Assembly (NCBI RefSeq): GCF_000026985.1
Contig: NC_017390.1
Coordinates: 628,984 to 691,993, forward strand
Direction: 5' to 3'
Length of the DNA stretch: 63,010 nucleotides
Source: Erwinia pyrifoliae DSM 12163
GTDB lineage: Bacteria; Pseudomonadota; Gammaproteobacteria; Enterobacterales; Enterobacteriaceae
Positions 8,326 through 17,937 of this stretch are shown piece after piece. A program made the position numbers and the translations under genes. Under the pieces are notes generated by a model that ran no database searches, had not been told where the DNA came from, and saw only the letters and a program-made list of their open reading frames with translations. Each line of letters starts with the position of its first letter. Position 1 is the stretch's first letter.

Positions 8326-8898
8326 CTATTTAAGAAGGGTAAAAGCGGTGGTGACGTGCTTCACACCGCTGACCCGGCTGGCGATATCCGCTGCCGCTTT
8401 GGCTTCTTCATTGGTGACCAGCCCCAGCAGGAACACTTCACTATTTTCGGTGGTCACCTTAACGCTTGATAATTTTACCCGATCGCTACCCAGCAGCTGC
8501 GAGCGCACTTTGGTGGTTATCCATGTGTCGGACGACGCGGTGCCAAAGCTCACTTTATTACCGGTACGGATCTCGTTATACACCTCGGTGGCCCCGTCGA
8601 CGCCTACGGCGATCTGTTTCGCGCGTAATGCCAGCTCGCTACCCGGTGCCTGACCGGTCAGCAGCACCTTGCCCTGATAGGCGGTGGCGACGATATGGGC
8701 AGTTTGCTTAATCTGTGCATCTTTAGACAGCGCGTTAGTGACGCGCAGCTCCAGGGTTCCGTCATCAACCTGAGTTCCGACGGTGCGCGGGTCGGTGGCG
8801 GTTTTGGTTGCCACCGCCGCACTGCCGACTACCGCAGCCACACAGCCCTGTAACAACAACGCGGTTAGAATCACTGCACATGCAGATAGTGCTTTCAT
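8326..8898 (-). CDS. dolP: DolP (YraP), division/outer-membrane-associated BON lipoprotein
   Basis: 190 residues from the ATG at 8898, which follows AAGGAG by 6 bases; the TTG 15 bases further upstream is not needed. Lipoprotein signal with lipobox LLLQGC, then two BON domains (about 45-115 and 125-190). E. coli DolP has 191 residues, sits in the outer membrane, binds anionic phospholipid at the division site and supports envelope integrity. It directly follows diaA, as in E. coli. Confidence 0.95.
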   Translation of the reverse strand: MKALSACAVILTALLLQGCVAAVVGSAAVATKTATDPRTVGTQVDDGTLELRVTNALSKDAQIKQTAHIVATAYQGKVLLTGQAPGSELALRAKQIAVGVDGATEVYNEIRTGNKVSFGTASSDTWITTKVRSQLLGSDRVKLSSVKVTTENSEVFLLGLVTNEEAKAAADIASRVSGVKHVTTAFTLLK

Positions 8899-8909
8899 TT
8901 TTAGCTCCT

Positions 8910-9500
8910 TCAAACTTCCTGGTGTGGAAACAACGTGTTATCAATTAAATCGCACAAACAGTTCACGGTTAACATATGCATTTCCTGAATCCTTGCGCTG
9001 CGGTGCGAAGGGATACGGATCTCGACATCCTGTGGCCCCAGCAGGCCGGCCAGCTCCCCGCCATCGTGCCCGGTCAGCGCGACAATGGTCATATCACGCG
9101 TGACCGCTGCCTCTACGGCTTTGACGATATCACGGCTGTTGCCGCGCGTTGAAATCGCCAGCAAAATATCGCCGGTATGGCCCAAAGCCCGTACCTGCTT
9201 GGCGTAGATCTCTTCATGCAGCCGGTCATTACCAATGGCCGTCAGCAGCACGTTATCGGCGCTGAGGGCGATGGCCGGCAGGCTGGGGCGCTCGGTCTCA
9301 AAGCGGTTAATCATACTGGCGGCAAAGTGTTGTGCATTGGCGCTGGAGGTGCCGTTGCCACAGCTGAGCACTTTATTGCCATTGAGCAGCGACTGCACCA
9401 CCGTCAGCGCCGCTCGTGAAATTGCGTCCGGCAAGGCTTCTGCCGCCGCGATCTGAGTTTGAATACTCTCGGTAAAACAGACTTTTATTCTTTCCAGCAC
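8910..9500 (-). CDS. diaA: DnaA initiator-associating protein DiaA
   Basis: SIS-domain protein that binds DnaA and promotes oriC assembly. The GTG at 9500 gives [16 protein letters not shown], exactly 196 residues as in E. coli, and AGGTGA lies 6 bases upstream; a longer frame to 9560 runs into the yraN end and is unlikely. SIS motifs [16 protein letters not shown] and [12 protein letters not shown] are intact. It lies between yraN and dolP on the minus strand, the conserved enterobacterial order. Confidence 0.95.
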   Translation of the reverse strand: MLERIKVCFTESIQTQIAAAEALPDAISRAALTVVQSLLNGNKVLSCGNGTSSANAQHFAASMINRFETERPSLPAIALSADNVLLTAIGNDRLHEEIYAKQVRALGHTGDILLAISTRGNSRDIVKAVEAAVTRDMTIVALTGHDGGELAGLLGPQDVEIRIPSHRSARIQEMHMLTVNCLCDLIDNTLFPHQEV

Positions 9501-9529
9501 GTCATTCACCTGGTTGTTTGCGCGGCGAC

Positions 9530-9922
9530 TTAATCCGCTGTAAACGCATTGGGCAGCCATTCAACCTGTTCGCCGGTTATCGCCACCACGTCAAAACGGC
9601 AGTCGGCCGTATCGAAACTTTGCTTGCGGCTGTGCAGCCATAGCGCTGCCGCCTGTAACAGCTTCAGCTGCTTACTGCGGGTCACGCTGAGGGCGGCGCC
9701 GCCAAACCGCGCATCCCGACGATAGCGCACTTCAACGAAAACCCACACCTGCTTATCGCGCATAATGAGGTCAATTTCACCGCTGCGGTAGCGCACATTG
9801 GCGGCGACAAAATGCAGCCCTGAAGTTTCCAGCAGGCGGCGAGCCTGAATTTCACGGTTCGCTCCCTGCTGCTGTCGGCTCAGGTGGCCGGAACGATCTG
9901 TCCTTGATGATACTGGCTCCAT
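9530..9922 (-). CDS. yraN: YraN family protein (UPF0102, endonuclease-like fold)
   Basis: 130 residues. The family has a PD-(D/E)XK nuclease-like core, seen here as [21 protein letters not shown], with Asp, Glu and a basic residue in place of the usual Lys. The biological role is not established. The start lies inside the 3' end of lpoA (43-base overlap), so it is probably translated from the same message. Confidence 0.93.
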   Translation of the reverse strand: MEPVSSRTDRSGHLSRQQQGANREIQARRLLETSGLHFVAANVRYRSGEIDLIMRDKQVWVFVEVRYRRDARFGGAALSVTRSKQLKLLQAAALWLHSRKQSFDTADCRFDVVAITGEQVEWLPNAFTAD

Positions 9923-11904
9923 ACTAACTTCCTGTTAATGATGCAGTCCTGATTAGCGCTCAAATTGCCGGTGTCGCCCCTGATCTGGAAGCCCGGCTGG
10001 TTTCGCATCTCGCTGAAACGGTTAGCCAGCGTCCAGGCATCAATGCCCATGGCATACAGGCGAACCAGTGAATAATCATTATTAAACATTTTGGCAGCCT
10101 GCTGCATCAGCGCCGGGTTAGCACCGGACAGCAGCGGCGCATCACTGAACTGCAAGCCCTCCAGCTCCAGACGGAAATCCGGGCCGGCACCGGCCTGATA
10201 GCTGCGCGAGCTGGCGTACAGGCCCACGTTATCACGGCTGCTGATGCGCATGGCGATCATCGGTTTGATCAGGATCATTTCTTCCTGAGTGGCGACAATA
10301 TACACTGAATCGACGCGGCCGTTACTGCTGGAGACACCAATCTGAGCATCGGTTGGCGGTGGCGGGATAGTCAAGCCGGCAATGGTAATGCCTGCCGGTT
10401 GCTGCGGCTGCACGTCAACCGGGTTGCCGCTCAGGCGAATACCCGCGCCGCTGTTGATGCCCTGTTTCAACTCGGCTGATGAACCAAACTGCTGCTGCAA
10501 TACCGTGGTGCCACCCAGCTTCTGCCATTCGGTGGCAAAAGCCTTGTTAACGCGATCGCCGAGTGAGGAGCGGGGCACCAGCAGCAGCGGGGCGCGTTTT
10601 CCCTGTTCCCACATATGATGCGCAGCATCGCGGGCTTCGTCTTCAGGCGAAAGCGCAAAGTAGCAAATATTCGGACGGTTCTGGACGGTCTCCGGCTCGT
10701 TCAGCGCCAGCACGTTAAGCGCCGTCTGGCTGTTGAGCATTTTATCGACGTCGTTTTTCAGCAATGGGCCAACCACCAGCGTGGCACCGTCATTTTGTGC
10801 CTGAGTCAAAGCCTGTTCGACGGGCTGCGCGTTGGTGTCGTAGAGCTGAATCTGGGTACTGCTGGACGGTGCGGCGGTGGCAATGTCGTGCTCCGTAGCA
10901 GGCTGCGGCTGTTCGGCTGGCTGGGCAGCCGCATCGACCGGACTGGCCGAGGGGCTGATCGCCACGGTTGCGTCACCGGGAAGCGCGCCAGGTGCCTGCA
11001 TCGGCTGCGCAGTTGACGATATGGCAGCAGCCGGAGCCAGTACGCCATTTTTCGCGTCGTTAAAACCCTTCTGGATGGCGTTGGCAAATACCTGGGCCTG
11101 TCCGCTTAGCGGTAGCAGCAGCGCGATTTTACCTGTCGAGGCAGGGCGTAAGTTTTTTGCCTGGGTCAGGGGGCCGGGCAGCATTTTAGCCGCAGGATTA
11201 AACGGATAACGCGTCTGCCAGTCGCCGATCGCCGATTTCAGCATATCCGGGTCACTGGCATTGGTTTTATAGATGCCCAGCAGATCTAACCAGCCTTGCA
11301 GCACGTTTTCATCGGCATTGATGGTCAGCGTGCTGAATTGTTGCTGGGGGATTTGCAGCAGCGCTTGCCAGGTGTCATCGATATTTTTTTGCTTATCCGT
11401 TGGGTGAGTTTGCAGCGGTTCCAGGGCGATCCAGGCACGTACCACGTCAAGTGAAGGCTGTCCCTGACGGGCGGCGATTTGCATCTGGTAGTAGCGAACC
11501 TGCTGATCCTGTGAGAGTGTGCTGATATCAACCTGCTTCAGCTGGTCGGCAGCTGCCGACAAATTTTGGCGGGCAATATCAAGCTGAGTCTGCAGCAGCA
11601 GCTGTTCCTGATGCTGAACGGCGTTCAGATCCGCTGCCAGCTGCATGAGCGCATCATTAGCCTGAGGAACCTTACCTTCGTTTAACAGCGCTCTGATTGC
11701 GAGTAATTGCCAGTCAACCTTGTTATCATCTGAGCTTTGTTGCACCTGCTGCAGATAATAGTCAGAGGTACCGTTGGCCGCGCCCTGCACATTCACCGGG
11801 GGGGTTTGTGGGGCCTGGCCGGTACAACCGGCAAAAATCAGGACGGCCAGCAGAAGCGGCACGTTACGTACCGCTTTGCGGTGAACTACGTTCGAAGGAA
11901 GCAT
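9880..11904 (-). CDS. lpoA: Penicillin-binding protein activator LpoA
   Basis: 674 residues from the ATG at 11904: signal peptide [16 protein letters not shown] with lipobox Cys, then a TPR-like N-terminal half and a periplasmic-binding-protein-like C-terminal domain joined by an Ala/Pro/Gln-rich linker (about 300-360, [15 protein letters not shown]). The frame stays open upstream to 12027 but that part overlaps the rsmI promoter region. LpoA is an outer-membrane lipoprotein that activates PBP1A. Divergent from rsmI with a 62-base gap, as in E. coli. Confidence 0.95.
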   Translation of the reverse strand: MLPSNVVHRKAVRNVPLLLAVLIFAGCTGQAPQTPPVNVQGAANGTSDYYLQQVQQSSDDNKVDWQLLAIRALLNEGKVPQANDALMQLAADLNAVQHQEQLLLQTQLDIARQNLSAAADQLKQVDISTLSQDQQVRYYQMQIAARQGQPSLDVVRAWIALEPLQTHPTDKQKNIDDTWQALLQIPQQQFSTLTINADENVLQGWLDLLGIYKTNASDPDMLKSAIGDWQTRYPFNPAAKMLPGPLTQAKNLRPASTGKIALLLPLSGQAQVFANAIQKGFNDAKNGVLAPAAAISSTAQPMQAPGALPGDATVAISPSASPVDAAAQPAEQPQPATEHDIATAAPSSSTQIQLYDTNAQPVEQALTQAQNDGATLVVGPLLKNDVDKMLNSQTALNVLALNEPETVQNRPNICYFALSPEDEARDAAHHMWEQGKRAPLLLVPRSSLGDRVNKAFATEWQKLGGTTVLQQQFGSSAELKQGINSGAGIRLSGNPVDVQPQQPAGITIAGLTIPPPPTDAQIGVSSSNGRVDSVYIVATQEEMILIKPMIAMRISSRDNVGLYASSRSYQAGAGPDFRLELEGLQFSDAPLLSGANPALMQQAAKMFNNDYSLVRLYAMGIDAWTLANRFSEMRNQPGFQIRGDTGNLSANQDCIINRKLVWSQYHQGQIVPAT

Positions 11905-11966
11905 ACTGTATCCAGTGATGTTTTTTTCAAGATGCTCAATATTAAATCGGCTATGCGGATCAAACA

Positions 11967-12830
11967 ATGAAACAACACGATCGGGCAGATATTTCTGCCA
12001 GCACGCTCTATATCGTTCCCACACCAATTGGTAACCTGGGCGATATCACCCAGCGGGCGCTGAAGGTGCTTGCGAGCGTCGATCTGATCGCTGCGGAAGA
12101 TACACGTCATACCGGGTTGTTGCTACAACATTTCGCCATCAATGCGCGGCTGTTCGCATTACATGACCATAATGAACAGCAGAAAGCCGAAGTCCTGCTG
12201 ACGCGCTTGCGCGAGGGGCAAAGCATCGCCCTGGTGTCCGATGCCGGTACGCCGCTGATTAACGATCCGGGCTACCATCTGGTGCGCCTGTGCCGGGAAG
12301 CGGGTATTCGGGTGGTGCCGCTACCGGGTGCCTGCGCGGCGATTACCGCGCTAAGCGCCGCCGGATTACCGTCCGACCGCTTTTGTTACGAAGGGTTTCT
12401 GCCGGCGAAAAGCAAAGGTCGTTGCGACACCCTGAAAGCGCTTGAGCAGGAGCCTCGCACCCTTATTTTCTACGAATCCACCCATCGCCTGCTCGACAGT
12501 CTGCACGATATGGTGACGGTCTGGGGGCCGGATCGCTATGTGGTGCTGGCGCGTGAAATCACCAAAACGTGGGAATCTATCTTCGGTGCGCCGGTCGGCG
12601 AGCTGCTGGCCTGGGTACAGGAGGACGAGAATCGCCGTAAGGGTGAGATGGTACTGATTGTAGAAGGCTACCACGCGGAAGAAGAGTCCCTGCCGCCTGA
12701 AGCGCTGCGCACGCTGGCACTGCTGCAAGGCGAGCTGCCGCTGAAGAAAGCGGCTCAGCTGACTGCCGAAATTCACGGCGTGAAAAAGAATGCGTTGTAT
12801 AAGTATGCACTTGAGCAGCAGGGCGAGTGA
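11967..12830 (+). CDS. rsmI: 16S rRNA 2'-O-ribose C1402 methyltransferase RsmI
   Basis: 287 residues of the tetrapyrrole-methylase fold family. Diagnostic segments: [19 protein letters not shown] at the start, [24 protein letters not shown] (SAM site) and [12 protein letters not shown]. It adds the 2'-O-methyl group on C1402 of 16S rRNA together with RsmH. Followed within 35 bases by the RNase P RNA gene, matching E. coli gene order. Confidence 0.95.
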   Translation: MKQHDRADISASTLYIVPTPIGNLGDITQRALKVLASVDLIAAEDTRHTGLLLQHFAINARLFALHDHNEQQKAEVLLTRLREGQSIALVSDAGTPLINDPGYHLVRLCREAGIRVVPLPGACAAITALSAAGLPSDRFCYEGFLPAKSKGRCDTLKALEQEPRTLIFYESTHRLLDSLHDMVTVWGPDRYVVLAREITKTWESIFGAPVGELLAWVQEDENRRKGEMVLIVEGYHAEEESLPPEALRTLALLQGELPLKKAAQLTAEIHGVKKNALYKYALEQQGE

Positions 12831-12862
12831 CAAGCGGTTAAAAACCTTATACACTTCGCGCC

Positions 12863-13241
<379 letters not shown>

Positions 13242-13246
13242 CTATT

Positions 13247-13282
13247 CAAAACAAAACCCCGCTTCGGCGGGGTTTTGTTTTT
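13247..13282 (+). terminator. Intrinsic terminator of rnpB
   Basis: An AT-flanked stem with CCCCGC pairing GCGGGG around a TTCG tetraloop, extended by AAAAC/GTTTT, and followed by TTTTT. It lies immediately after the mature 3' end. Confidence 0.93.
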
Positions 13283-13298
13283 GCAGCCGGAACGGCAA

Positions 13299-13376
13299 GA
13301 TGAATCACCGTCCACGACGCTTTCCATGAAGAGAAGGTGGCTTACCGGTCAGCTTCACACTTCTTCAAAACAAAAC
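13299..13376 (+). repeat. Degenerate repeat of the rnpB 3' end
   Basis: GATGAAT and GTCCACGAC (13299-13318) repeat rnpB 13194-13213 at an offset of 105 bases. GGCTTACCGGTCAGCTTCAC then AC (13339-13360), followed by TTCAAAACAAAAC, repeats 13221-13253 at an offset of 118 bases. The second copy has a 13-base insertion and lacks the terminator hairpin. E. coli carries tandem 113-base repeats of the same rnpB 3' segment, so this is probably the remains of that array. Confidence 0.8.
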
Positions 13377-13685
13377 GCACCGACCACCCCGTATGGCAAA
13401 TGACAGGGTGAAAAATCGGTAACGGGTCGGGCCGCTGAAAAGGCAGCAGATATCGCCGATGCGGTGGAACTATCGATGGCCAGCGACGACGAAAAAGAGC
13501 GCCATAACGCGTGTTGCTGATGCGGGTGGAAAGCGCTCCGGCACCGGATGCCATCTGGCGCAGCGGGTGGACGGGCATAAAGTTGGTCTCCCTTAGCTGG
13601 TTGCACAATCAGTAGATCATCTTGCTCTATGCCCATCCTTTTTTACCTGCCCGTTACCTGGCTCCCCTCAGCGCGGCGGATTTTT
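13377..13685. other. Gene-free stretch with a possible decayed coding fragment
   Basis: No intact gene. A plus-strand reading at 13404-13527 gives AEKAADIADAVELSMASDD, then EKERHN, closed by stops on both sides. It resembles the helical C-terminal tail of GT20 trehalose-6-phosphate synthases, and the reading continues in another frame (MRVESAPAPDAIWRSGW). It may be a dead otsA-like tail; this is weak. The antisense ORFs of 88 and 93 codons here look random. Confidence 0.25.
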
Positions 13686-13925
13686 TCATTTTCCTGGCGC
13701 CACCAGCAGAGCAAACCACTCCGGATGAGTTTTCAGTGCAGCGTCAAGCTCCGCCCATTTGATGTTATGTGAGGTAACGCCTTGTTTTATCTTTGTATTG
13801 ATAATTCTTCTTATCTCTTCAACGTTGTCATGTTTTTTTGAAAAGCTATTACGATAGAGCCAGTCTTCCAGCTCATAGTGTTGTTGTTTGCTGGTGTTGA
13901 CAAACTTATTGTCTTGCTTGGGCAT
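13686..13925 (-). CDS. Small hypothetical protein, 79 aa
   Basis: 79 residues, charged and soluble, with Lys/Asn/His-rich sequence (KFVNTSKQQHYELEDWLYRN) and no membrane segment. A good ribosome site (AAGGAAG) lies before the ATG. It is more AT-rich than its neighbours, which suggests acquisition. I do not recognise the family; the helical, charged make-up would suit a small DNA- or protein-binding factor, but no function can be given. Confidence 0.6.
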   Translation of the reverse strand: MPKQDNKFVNTSKQQHYELEDWLYRNSFSKKHDNVEEIRRIINTKIKQGVTSHNIKWAELDAALKTHPEWFALLVAPGK

Positions 13926-14174
13926 ATCGATCTTCCTTGTGAATTGCAGTGCAATGAATTACTGCTATGGACGGATTTATCTCCCTTACAGCCGCCTTAA
14001 TATCTGTTACAGCGATATTTTTGGGGTTATTGCGCAGCGGCTATTTTCATCATAAGGATTAGCCGCGCCGGATAGTTTGGCGCAAGTCATGCGCCGGAAT
14101 TTATGGACAAACGGCTAATTTAAAATGGCATGGCGCCGTGTTGGCAGCAGCACAGGCATGCATTGTTGTGGTGT

Positions 14175-14879
14175 TCACACCGGCAAATCAATCACCAGCG
14201 CGCGTACGGGCGTTGTCGCTACCAGGGTAACACTGTGCTCATCACGTAGAAACGCGCCATCGCCACAGCTCAGGGTTTCGTGCTGTGGCGACGGGGTGGC
14301 CACCGTCAGCGCGCCATAAATCGATTGCAGATAGGCGCGATGCCCGTTCAGTGGCAGATGGTAATTCTCACCCGGCTTCAGCACCAGCTGATGAATCCAT
14401 ACCTGCTGGCGAAGTTGCATGCTGCCAGCACTGCCGTCTGGCGAGGCAACCAGGGTGTACGGCCGGCATTCCGCTATATTTAGCCGTTGTACCTGCGCGT
14501 TTTCCCGCTGTGGGCAGGCATCCAGCCACAGCTGCATACGCGTAAGAACGTGCTCTTTACTGATGTTATGTTCGGAATAGCTGACGCCGGGATGGGTTGC
14601 CAGCAGCAGGGCTTCACCCGCCTGCGCCTGCGCATAATGACCTTCGCTGTCACGGTACTCTGCCGTACCCTGCAAAATCAGGTTGAGCACGTCCACCTTG
14701 GGGTAAGTTCGCGGTTGCAAACCGCTGCCGGGTGCCAGGACTTCCTGATTCAGTACGCGTAATGATGCGTAACCCAGTAGTGAAGGATCAAAGTAGTGGC
14801 CAAAGGAGAAGGTATAACGCGCTTGCAACCAGCCATAATCGGCTGTGCCACACTGTTGAGCGGTTCGACTATCAATCAC
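14175..14879 (-). CDS. yhaK: YhaK, pirin-like bicupin
   Basis: 234 residues, almost colinear with E. coli YhaK (233 aa): TARQCG-type start, TFSFGHYFDPSLLGYASLRV, the pirin signature region LQPRTYPKVDVLNLILQG, and the end ALVIDLPV. Bicupin fold; E. coli YhaK is described as redox-sensitive, and its substrate is unknown. Unlike most pirins, one metal-site His is replaced by Tyr/Lys (RTYPKVD). Divergent from yhaJ with a shared promoter region of about 120 bases, consistent with control by YhaJ. Confidence 0.93.
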   Translation of the reverse strand: MIDSRTAQQCGTADYGWLQARYTFSFGHYFDPSLLGYASLRVLNQEVLAPGSGLQPRTYPKVDVLNLILQGTAEYRDSEGHYAQAQAGEALLLATHPGVSYSEHNISKEHVLTRMQLWLDACPQRENAQVQRLNIAECRPYTLVASPDGSAGSMQLRQQVWIHQLVLKPGENYHLPLNGHRAYLQSIYGALTVATPSPQHETLSCGDGAFLRDEHSVTLVATTPVRALVIDLPV

Positions 14880-15003
14880 AGGTATCTCCTTACAGGGCGG
14901 TGCTGCCAGCCGTTTCTGATTCTGTCATGGTAAGTTTGTGGACGCCGGATTGTTAGCCAGTTAATCTGCTGGCTATATTCAAAATTCCTGACAGAGAATG
15001 ACT

Positions 15004-15906
15004 ATGGCTAAAGACCGTGCTCTGACGTTGGAAGCGCTGCGCGTTATGGATGCTATCGATCGTCGCGGCAGCTTCGCGGCGGCTGCAGATGAACTTGGCA
15101 GAGTGCCTTCCGCGCTCAGTTATACCATGCAGAAGCTGGAGGATGAGCTGGATGTGGTGCTGTTCGACCGCTCCGGCCACCGTACCAAATTTACTCACGT
15201 TGGCCGTATGCTGCTTGAACGCGGCCGCGTCCTGCTGGAAGCGGCAGACAAATTAACCACCGACGCCGAAGCGCTGGCACGCGGTTGGGAAACCCATCTT
15301 ACCATTGCCACAGAAGCGCTGGTGTCCACCGAGCGGCTGTTTCCCCTGGTAGAAAAACTGGCGAATAAAGCCAATACCCAACTCTCACTGGTTAAGGAAG
15401 TGCTGGCCGGGGCGTGGGAACGCCTGGAACAGGGGCGAGCCGATATCGTCATCGCCCCGGATATGCACTTCCGAGCATCGTCGGAGATCAACACCCGTAA
15501 GCTTTTTACCCTGATGAGCGTCTATGTCGCCAGCCCGGATCACCCGATCCATCAGGAACCGGAACCGCTGTCCGAAGCCACACGCGTCAAGTATCGCGGT
15601 ATTGCCGTAGCGGATACCGCGCGTGAGCGCCCGGTACTGACGGTGACGCTGCTCGACAAGCAGCAGCGTCTGACGGTCAGTAGCATTGAAGACAAGCACC
15701 GCGCCCTGCTGGCAGGGTTAGGTGTGGGTACGATGCCCTATACGATGGTAGAAAAGGATGTTGCCGAGGGGCGTTTACGCGTGGTCAGTCCGGAATATAA
15801 ACTTGAGGTCGATATCATTATGGCTTGGCGGCGCGACAGCATGGGAGAAGCCAAAGCCTGGTGCCTGCGGGAAATCCCTAAACTGCTAGCCCGACGCCAG
15901 AATTAA
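15004..15906 (+). CDS. yhaJ: LysR-type transcriptional regulator YhaJ
   Basis: About 300 residues. N-terminal HTH (GSFAAAADELGRVPSALSYT) followed by the LysR substrate-binding domain (HLTIATEALVSTERLF onward). The ATG at 15004 gives the same N-terminus as E. coli YhaJ (MAK.RALTLEALRV); an in-frame ATG lies 6 bases upstream at 14998. In E. coli YhaJ activates yhaK and the yqjF locus in response to aromatic compounds such as the dinitrotoluene product methylhydroquinone; both target loci are close by here. Confidence 0.93.
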   Translation: MAKDRALTLEALRVMDAIDRRGSFAAAADELGRVPSALSYTMQKLEDELDVVLFDRSGHRTKFTHVGRMLLERGRVLLEAADKLTTDAEALARGWETHLTIATEALVSTERLFPLVEKLANKANTQLSLVKEVLAGAWERLEQGRADIVIAPDMHFRASSEINTRKLFTLMSVYVASPDHPIHQEPEPLSEATRVKYRGIAVADTARERPVLTVTLLDKQQRLTVSSIEDKHRALLAGLGVGTMPYTMVEKDVAEGRLRVVSPEYKLEVDIIMAWRRDSMGEAKAWCLREIPKLLARRQN

Positions 15907-15944
15907 TCCGCAACAGCGCTAAAGGCTATGGGCAGGGTTCTCAG

Positions 15945-16265
15945 CAGGGAGCAGACCAACGTTCAAAGCACCGATCGCGCCCGTGAGGTTTATCCTGGTG
16001 GTGGTACGAACCGAGTGAAAAGACCCCGCCAGGATTAATGGTTTTGTGGCTGCAATAATAGTGATGGCTGATGTGGTCGATATTCACCGTCGCGGCCAGC
16101 GCTGCGGTTTGATAGAGGTTACGCAAGTAAACGTTCAGATTCAGGTTATCACAGATGCAAGATCGGTCGTATTTGAAGCGGGTGACTTCGATCGGATCGA
16201 AGTCACCCGCGTGATCCACAAACCTGTATCCGCTTCGGTGAGGCGGTCTGCGGCCAGCTAGCGCT
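15945..16265 (-). pseudogene. yqjG: Remnant of yqjG (glutathionyl-hydroquinone reductase), C-terminal part
   Basis: The minus strand reads LAADRLTEADTGLWITRV (about 16265-16200) and then, in another frame, FDPIEVTRFKYDRS ... TVNIDHISHHYYCSHKTINP ... KPHGRD, which is the C-terminal third of YqjG. The two halves are joined by a frameshift at about 16200. The N-terminal two thirds, including the catalytic Cys, are absent: only about 50 bases separate the fragment from yqjF. In E. coli yqjG follows yqjF, so this is the expected place. The gene is dead. Confidence 0.8.
16178..16210. repeat. Perfect 16-bp inverted repeat at the yqjG frameshift
   Basis: GCGGGTGACTTCGATC (16178-16193) and its exact reverse complement (16195-16210) are separated by a single G. 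It sits precisely where the yqjG remnant changes reading frame. Intact YqjG proteins read VRFDP here, implying an ancestral imperfect palindrome. Confidence 0.85.
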
Positions 16266-16313
16266 GCTGGCCCAGCCGCCCGAGCGAGGAAAATTGCTGT
16301 CAGCGTAGCGGAC

Positions 16314-16706
16314 TTAGCCGTTTTTACCCAGCAGGCGGTCGATGCTGAATGCGCCAGCACCGGTGATGCTGAGAAGCAGGAAGCCCCCGGCAATCGACAG
16401 ATTTTTCATGAACATCAGCGAGTTCACGCCCTGAGCAAAGTCGGTATGGAAAATAAAGGCCGTCAGCAGCGTGAATACTGCGGTGAACAGCGCAGTAAAG
16501 CGCGTCAGGAAGCCGAACAGGATAGCCAGACCGCCGCCTAGCTCCAGTAAAATCGTCAGCGGCAGGAAGAAGCCCGGCACGCCCATCGCTGCCATATACT
16601 GCTGTGTCCCGGCATAATCGCTGATTTTTCCCCAACCGGCGTAGATAAACAGAGCTGGCATCAGGATACGTGCGACCAGGATACCGATATCTTCACATTT
16701 TTTCAT
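16314..16706 (-). CDS. yqjF: YqjF, DoxX family membrane protein
   Basis: 130 residues from the ATG at 16706 (MKKCEDIGILVARILMPALF), the same length as E. coli YqjF; the frame extends upstream to 16754 without support. Four membrane segments typical of DoxX/quinol oxidase-subunit-like proteins, with GWGKISDYAGTQQYM and NSLMFMKNLSIAGGFLLL. E. coli yqjF is induced by YhaJ in response to quinone-type aromatics. The function is not settled. Here its usual partner yqjG has decayed. Confidence 0.93.
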   Translation of the reverse strand: MKKCEDIGILVARILMPALFIYAGWGKISDYAGTQQYMAAMGVPGFFLPLTILLELGGGLAILFGFLTRFTALFTAVFTLLTAFIFHTDFAQGVNSLMFMKNLSIAGGFLLLSITGAGAFSIDRLLGKNG

Positions 16707-16879
16707 GATATTCCCCAAACAAGAAATTGATGGCCATACAGGTGGCATAACCAACCAGGAGCGTGCCTGAAGCGGGTTGAGCGCCGAGTACGATTCGTTG
16801 TTGGAGATGATAGTTTGCTTAAGGAAACATTGTTAGCGAGATAATCTGTCGATGTTGTTCAAAAAATTGCAGGTAATGC

Positions 16880-16900
16880 AGCCGCACGGGGCGTGCGGCT
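16880..16900. terminator. Stable hairpin after the yqjDEK genes
   Basis: AGCCGCAC and GTGCGGCT form an 8-bp perfect stem with a 5-base loop, 15 bases beyond the yqjK stop. There is no immediate T-run on the minus strand (a T6 run follows about 14 bases later), so it may be a stabilising hairpin rather than a strict terminator. Confidence 0.4.
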
Positions 16901-16914
16901 AAGAATTGGGGCGA

Positions 16915-17196
16915 TTAACGGCGGGGCAGATAGTTACGAACCATGCGCCAGGTGCTCCATGCCCCCAAACCACGCCTGGCCCAGCGCGTGATCTTACGGG
17001 GATTGCGCACGGACCAGATAGCCATCATCCCGCCGCCAAGCGCCAGCCAGCGTTTGGCGCTAAGCAGAGCCAGCCAGCCGTGATCGTAGCGTGCCGTACT
17101 GTCCAGCCAGGCGTTACGCCCGGCACTCAAATCCAAACGCTGTTGCTGTATCTGGCGCAGCAGCTCGGCCTTACGCGCTTCACGCTTGCGGCTCAT
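16915..17196 (-). CDS. yqjK: YqjK-like family protein
   Basis: 93 residues, very basic with a short hydrophobic stretch (LALGGGMMAIWSV). The first part is a charged helix (SRKREARKAELLRQIQQQRL). Its ATG overlaps the yqjE stop (ATGA). Always found behind yqjD-yqjE in enterobacteria; function unknown, probably membrane-associated with its partners. Confidence 0.88.
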   Translation of the reverse strand: MSRKREARKAELLRQIQQQRLDLSAGRNAWLDSTARYDHGWLALLSAKRWLALGGGMMAIWSVRNPRKITRWARRGLGAWSTWRMVRNYLPRR

Positions 17197-17588
17197 TAGT
17201 CACCCTCCAGCAGCTTACGGTCTTCCGACAGCTCCTTACGCGTGGCACCTAACAGGGTGGAACGCCGTGATTTAACCAGCGTCCACAAGCCGAGGATCAG
17301 CGCCAGTGCAAAAAGCACCCCGGTAGTGATGGCAACCGCCATCAGCCGATATTGAGCATCTATACCCCAGATAATCAGCACCATCAGGCTCATCAGACCA
17401 AATGCGGTAAACAGCATGGTCAGACCCACCATCAGCAGCATCTGCAGCAGGTTGGCTTTTTCCGCTTCCAGCTCCACGACTGCCAGCCGGACACGGGTTT
17501 CAACCATGCCCACCAGAGTAGTGACTATGCGCTGTCCGATATTGATGACCCCCTTGCCGGGGCCGTGGCTTTGCGAATGATCGGCCAT
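17196..17588 (-). CDS. yqjE: YqjE, phage-holin-like inner membrane protein
   Basis: 130 residues with two strong membrane segments (LLQMLLMVGLTMLFTAFGLM and the AVAITTGVLFALALILGLW region), basic ends and a charged C-terminus (RKELSEDRKLLEGD). PF07332-type protein that accompanies the ribosome-binding protein YqjD. The start lies one base after the yqjD stop, so the two are coupled. Confidence 0.92.
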   Translation of the reverse strand: MADHSQSHGPGKGVINIGQRIVTTLVGMVETRVRLAVVELEAEKANLLQMLLMVGLTMLFTAFGLMSLMVLIIWGIDAQYRLMAVAITTGVLFALALILGLWTLVKSRRSTLLGATRKELSEDRKLLEGD

Positions 17589-17589
17589 A

Positions 17590-17895
17590 TTAACGACGCG
17601 TCAGCAGCACGCCCAGTACCACCCCGACAGCAGCACCGACACCCACGCTGGTCCAGGGGTTATCGCGCACATAAACATCAGCACGCCCGGCCGCTTCACG
17701 CGTTGTTTGCGCGATAAGGTCGCCAGAGTCGCCAAGACGAGCGCGAGTGTCTTTAAGTGCGCTCTGTGCCTTGCTGCGCAGCTTGTCCAGCTCGGATCTG
17801 GATTTCTCACTGGAGGAACTCAGTACTTCTTCAAGGGTATCCGCCAGGCTTTTCAGCTCGGCGCGCAGGTTTTCTGACGTGATATCTTTAGACAT
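17590..17895 (-). CDS. yqjD: YqjD, membrane-anchored ribosome-binding protein
   Basis: 101 residues of the YqjD/ElaB/YgaM family. A long charged amphipathic helix (TSENLRAELKSLADTLEEVL) is followed by a C-terminal membrane anchor ending VGVVLGVLLTRR-type (VGAAVGVVLGVLLTRR). E. coli YqjD binds ribosomes in stationary phase and brings them to the membrane, lowering growth; there it depends on RpoS. Good AGGAGT ribosome site. Confidence 0.95.
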   Translation of the reverse strand: MSKDITSENLRAELKSLADTLEEVLSSSSEKSRSELDKLRSKAQSALKDTRARLGDSGDLIAQTTREAAGRADVYVRDNPWTSVGVGAAVGVVLGVLLTRR

Positions 17896-17937
17896 TGAAA
17901 CTCCTCAAATTTTATTTAGTGATGTCGGGCAGAGACC

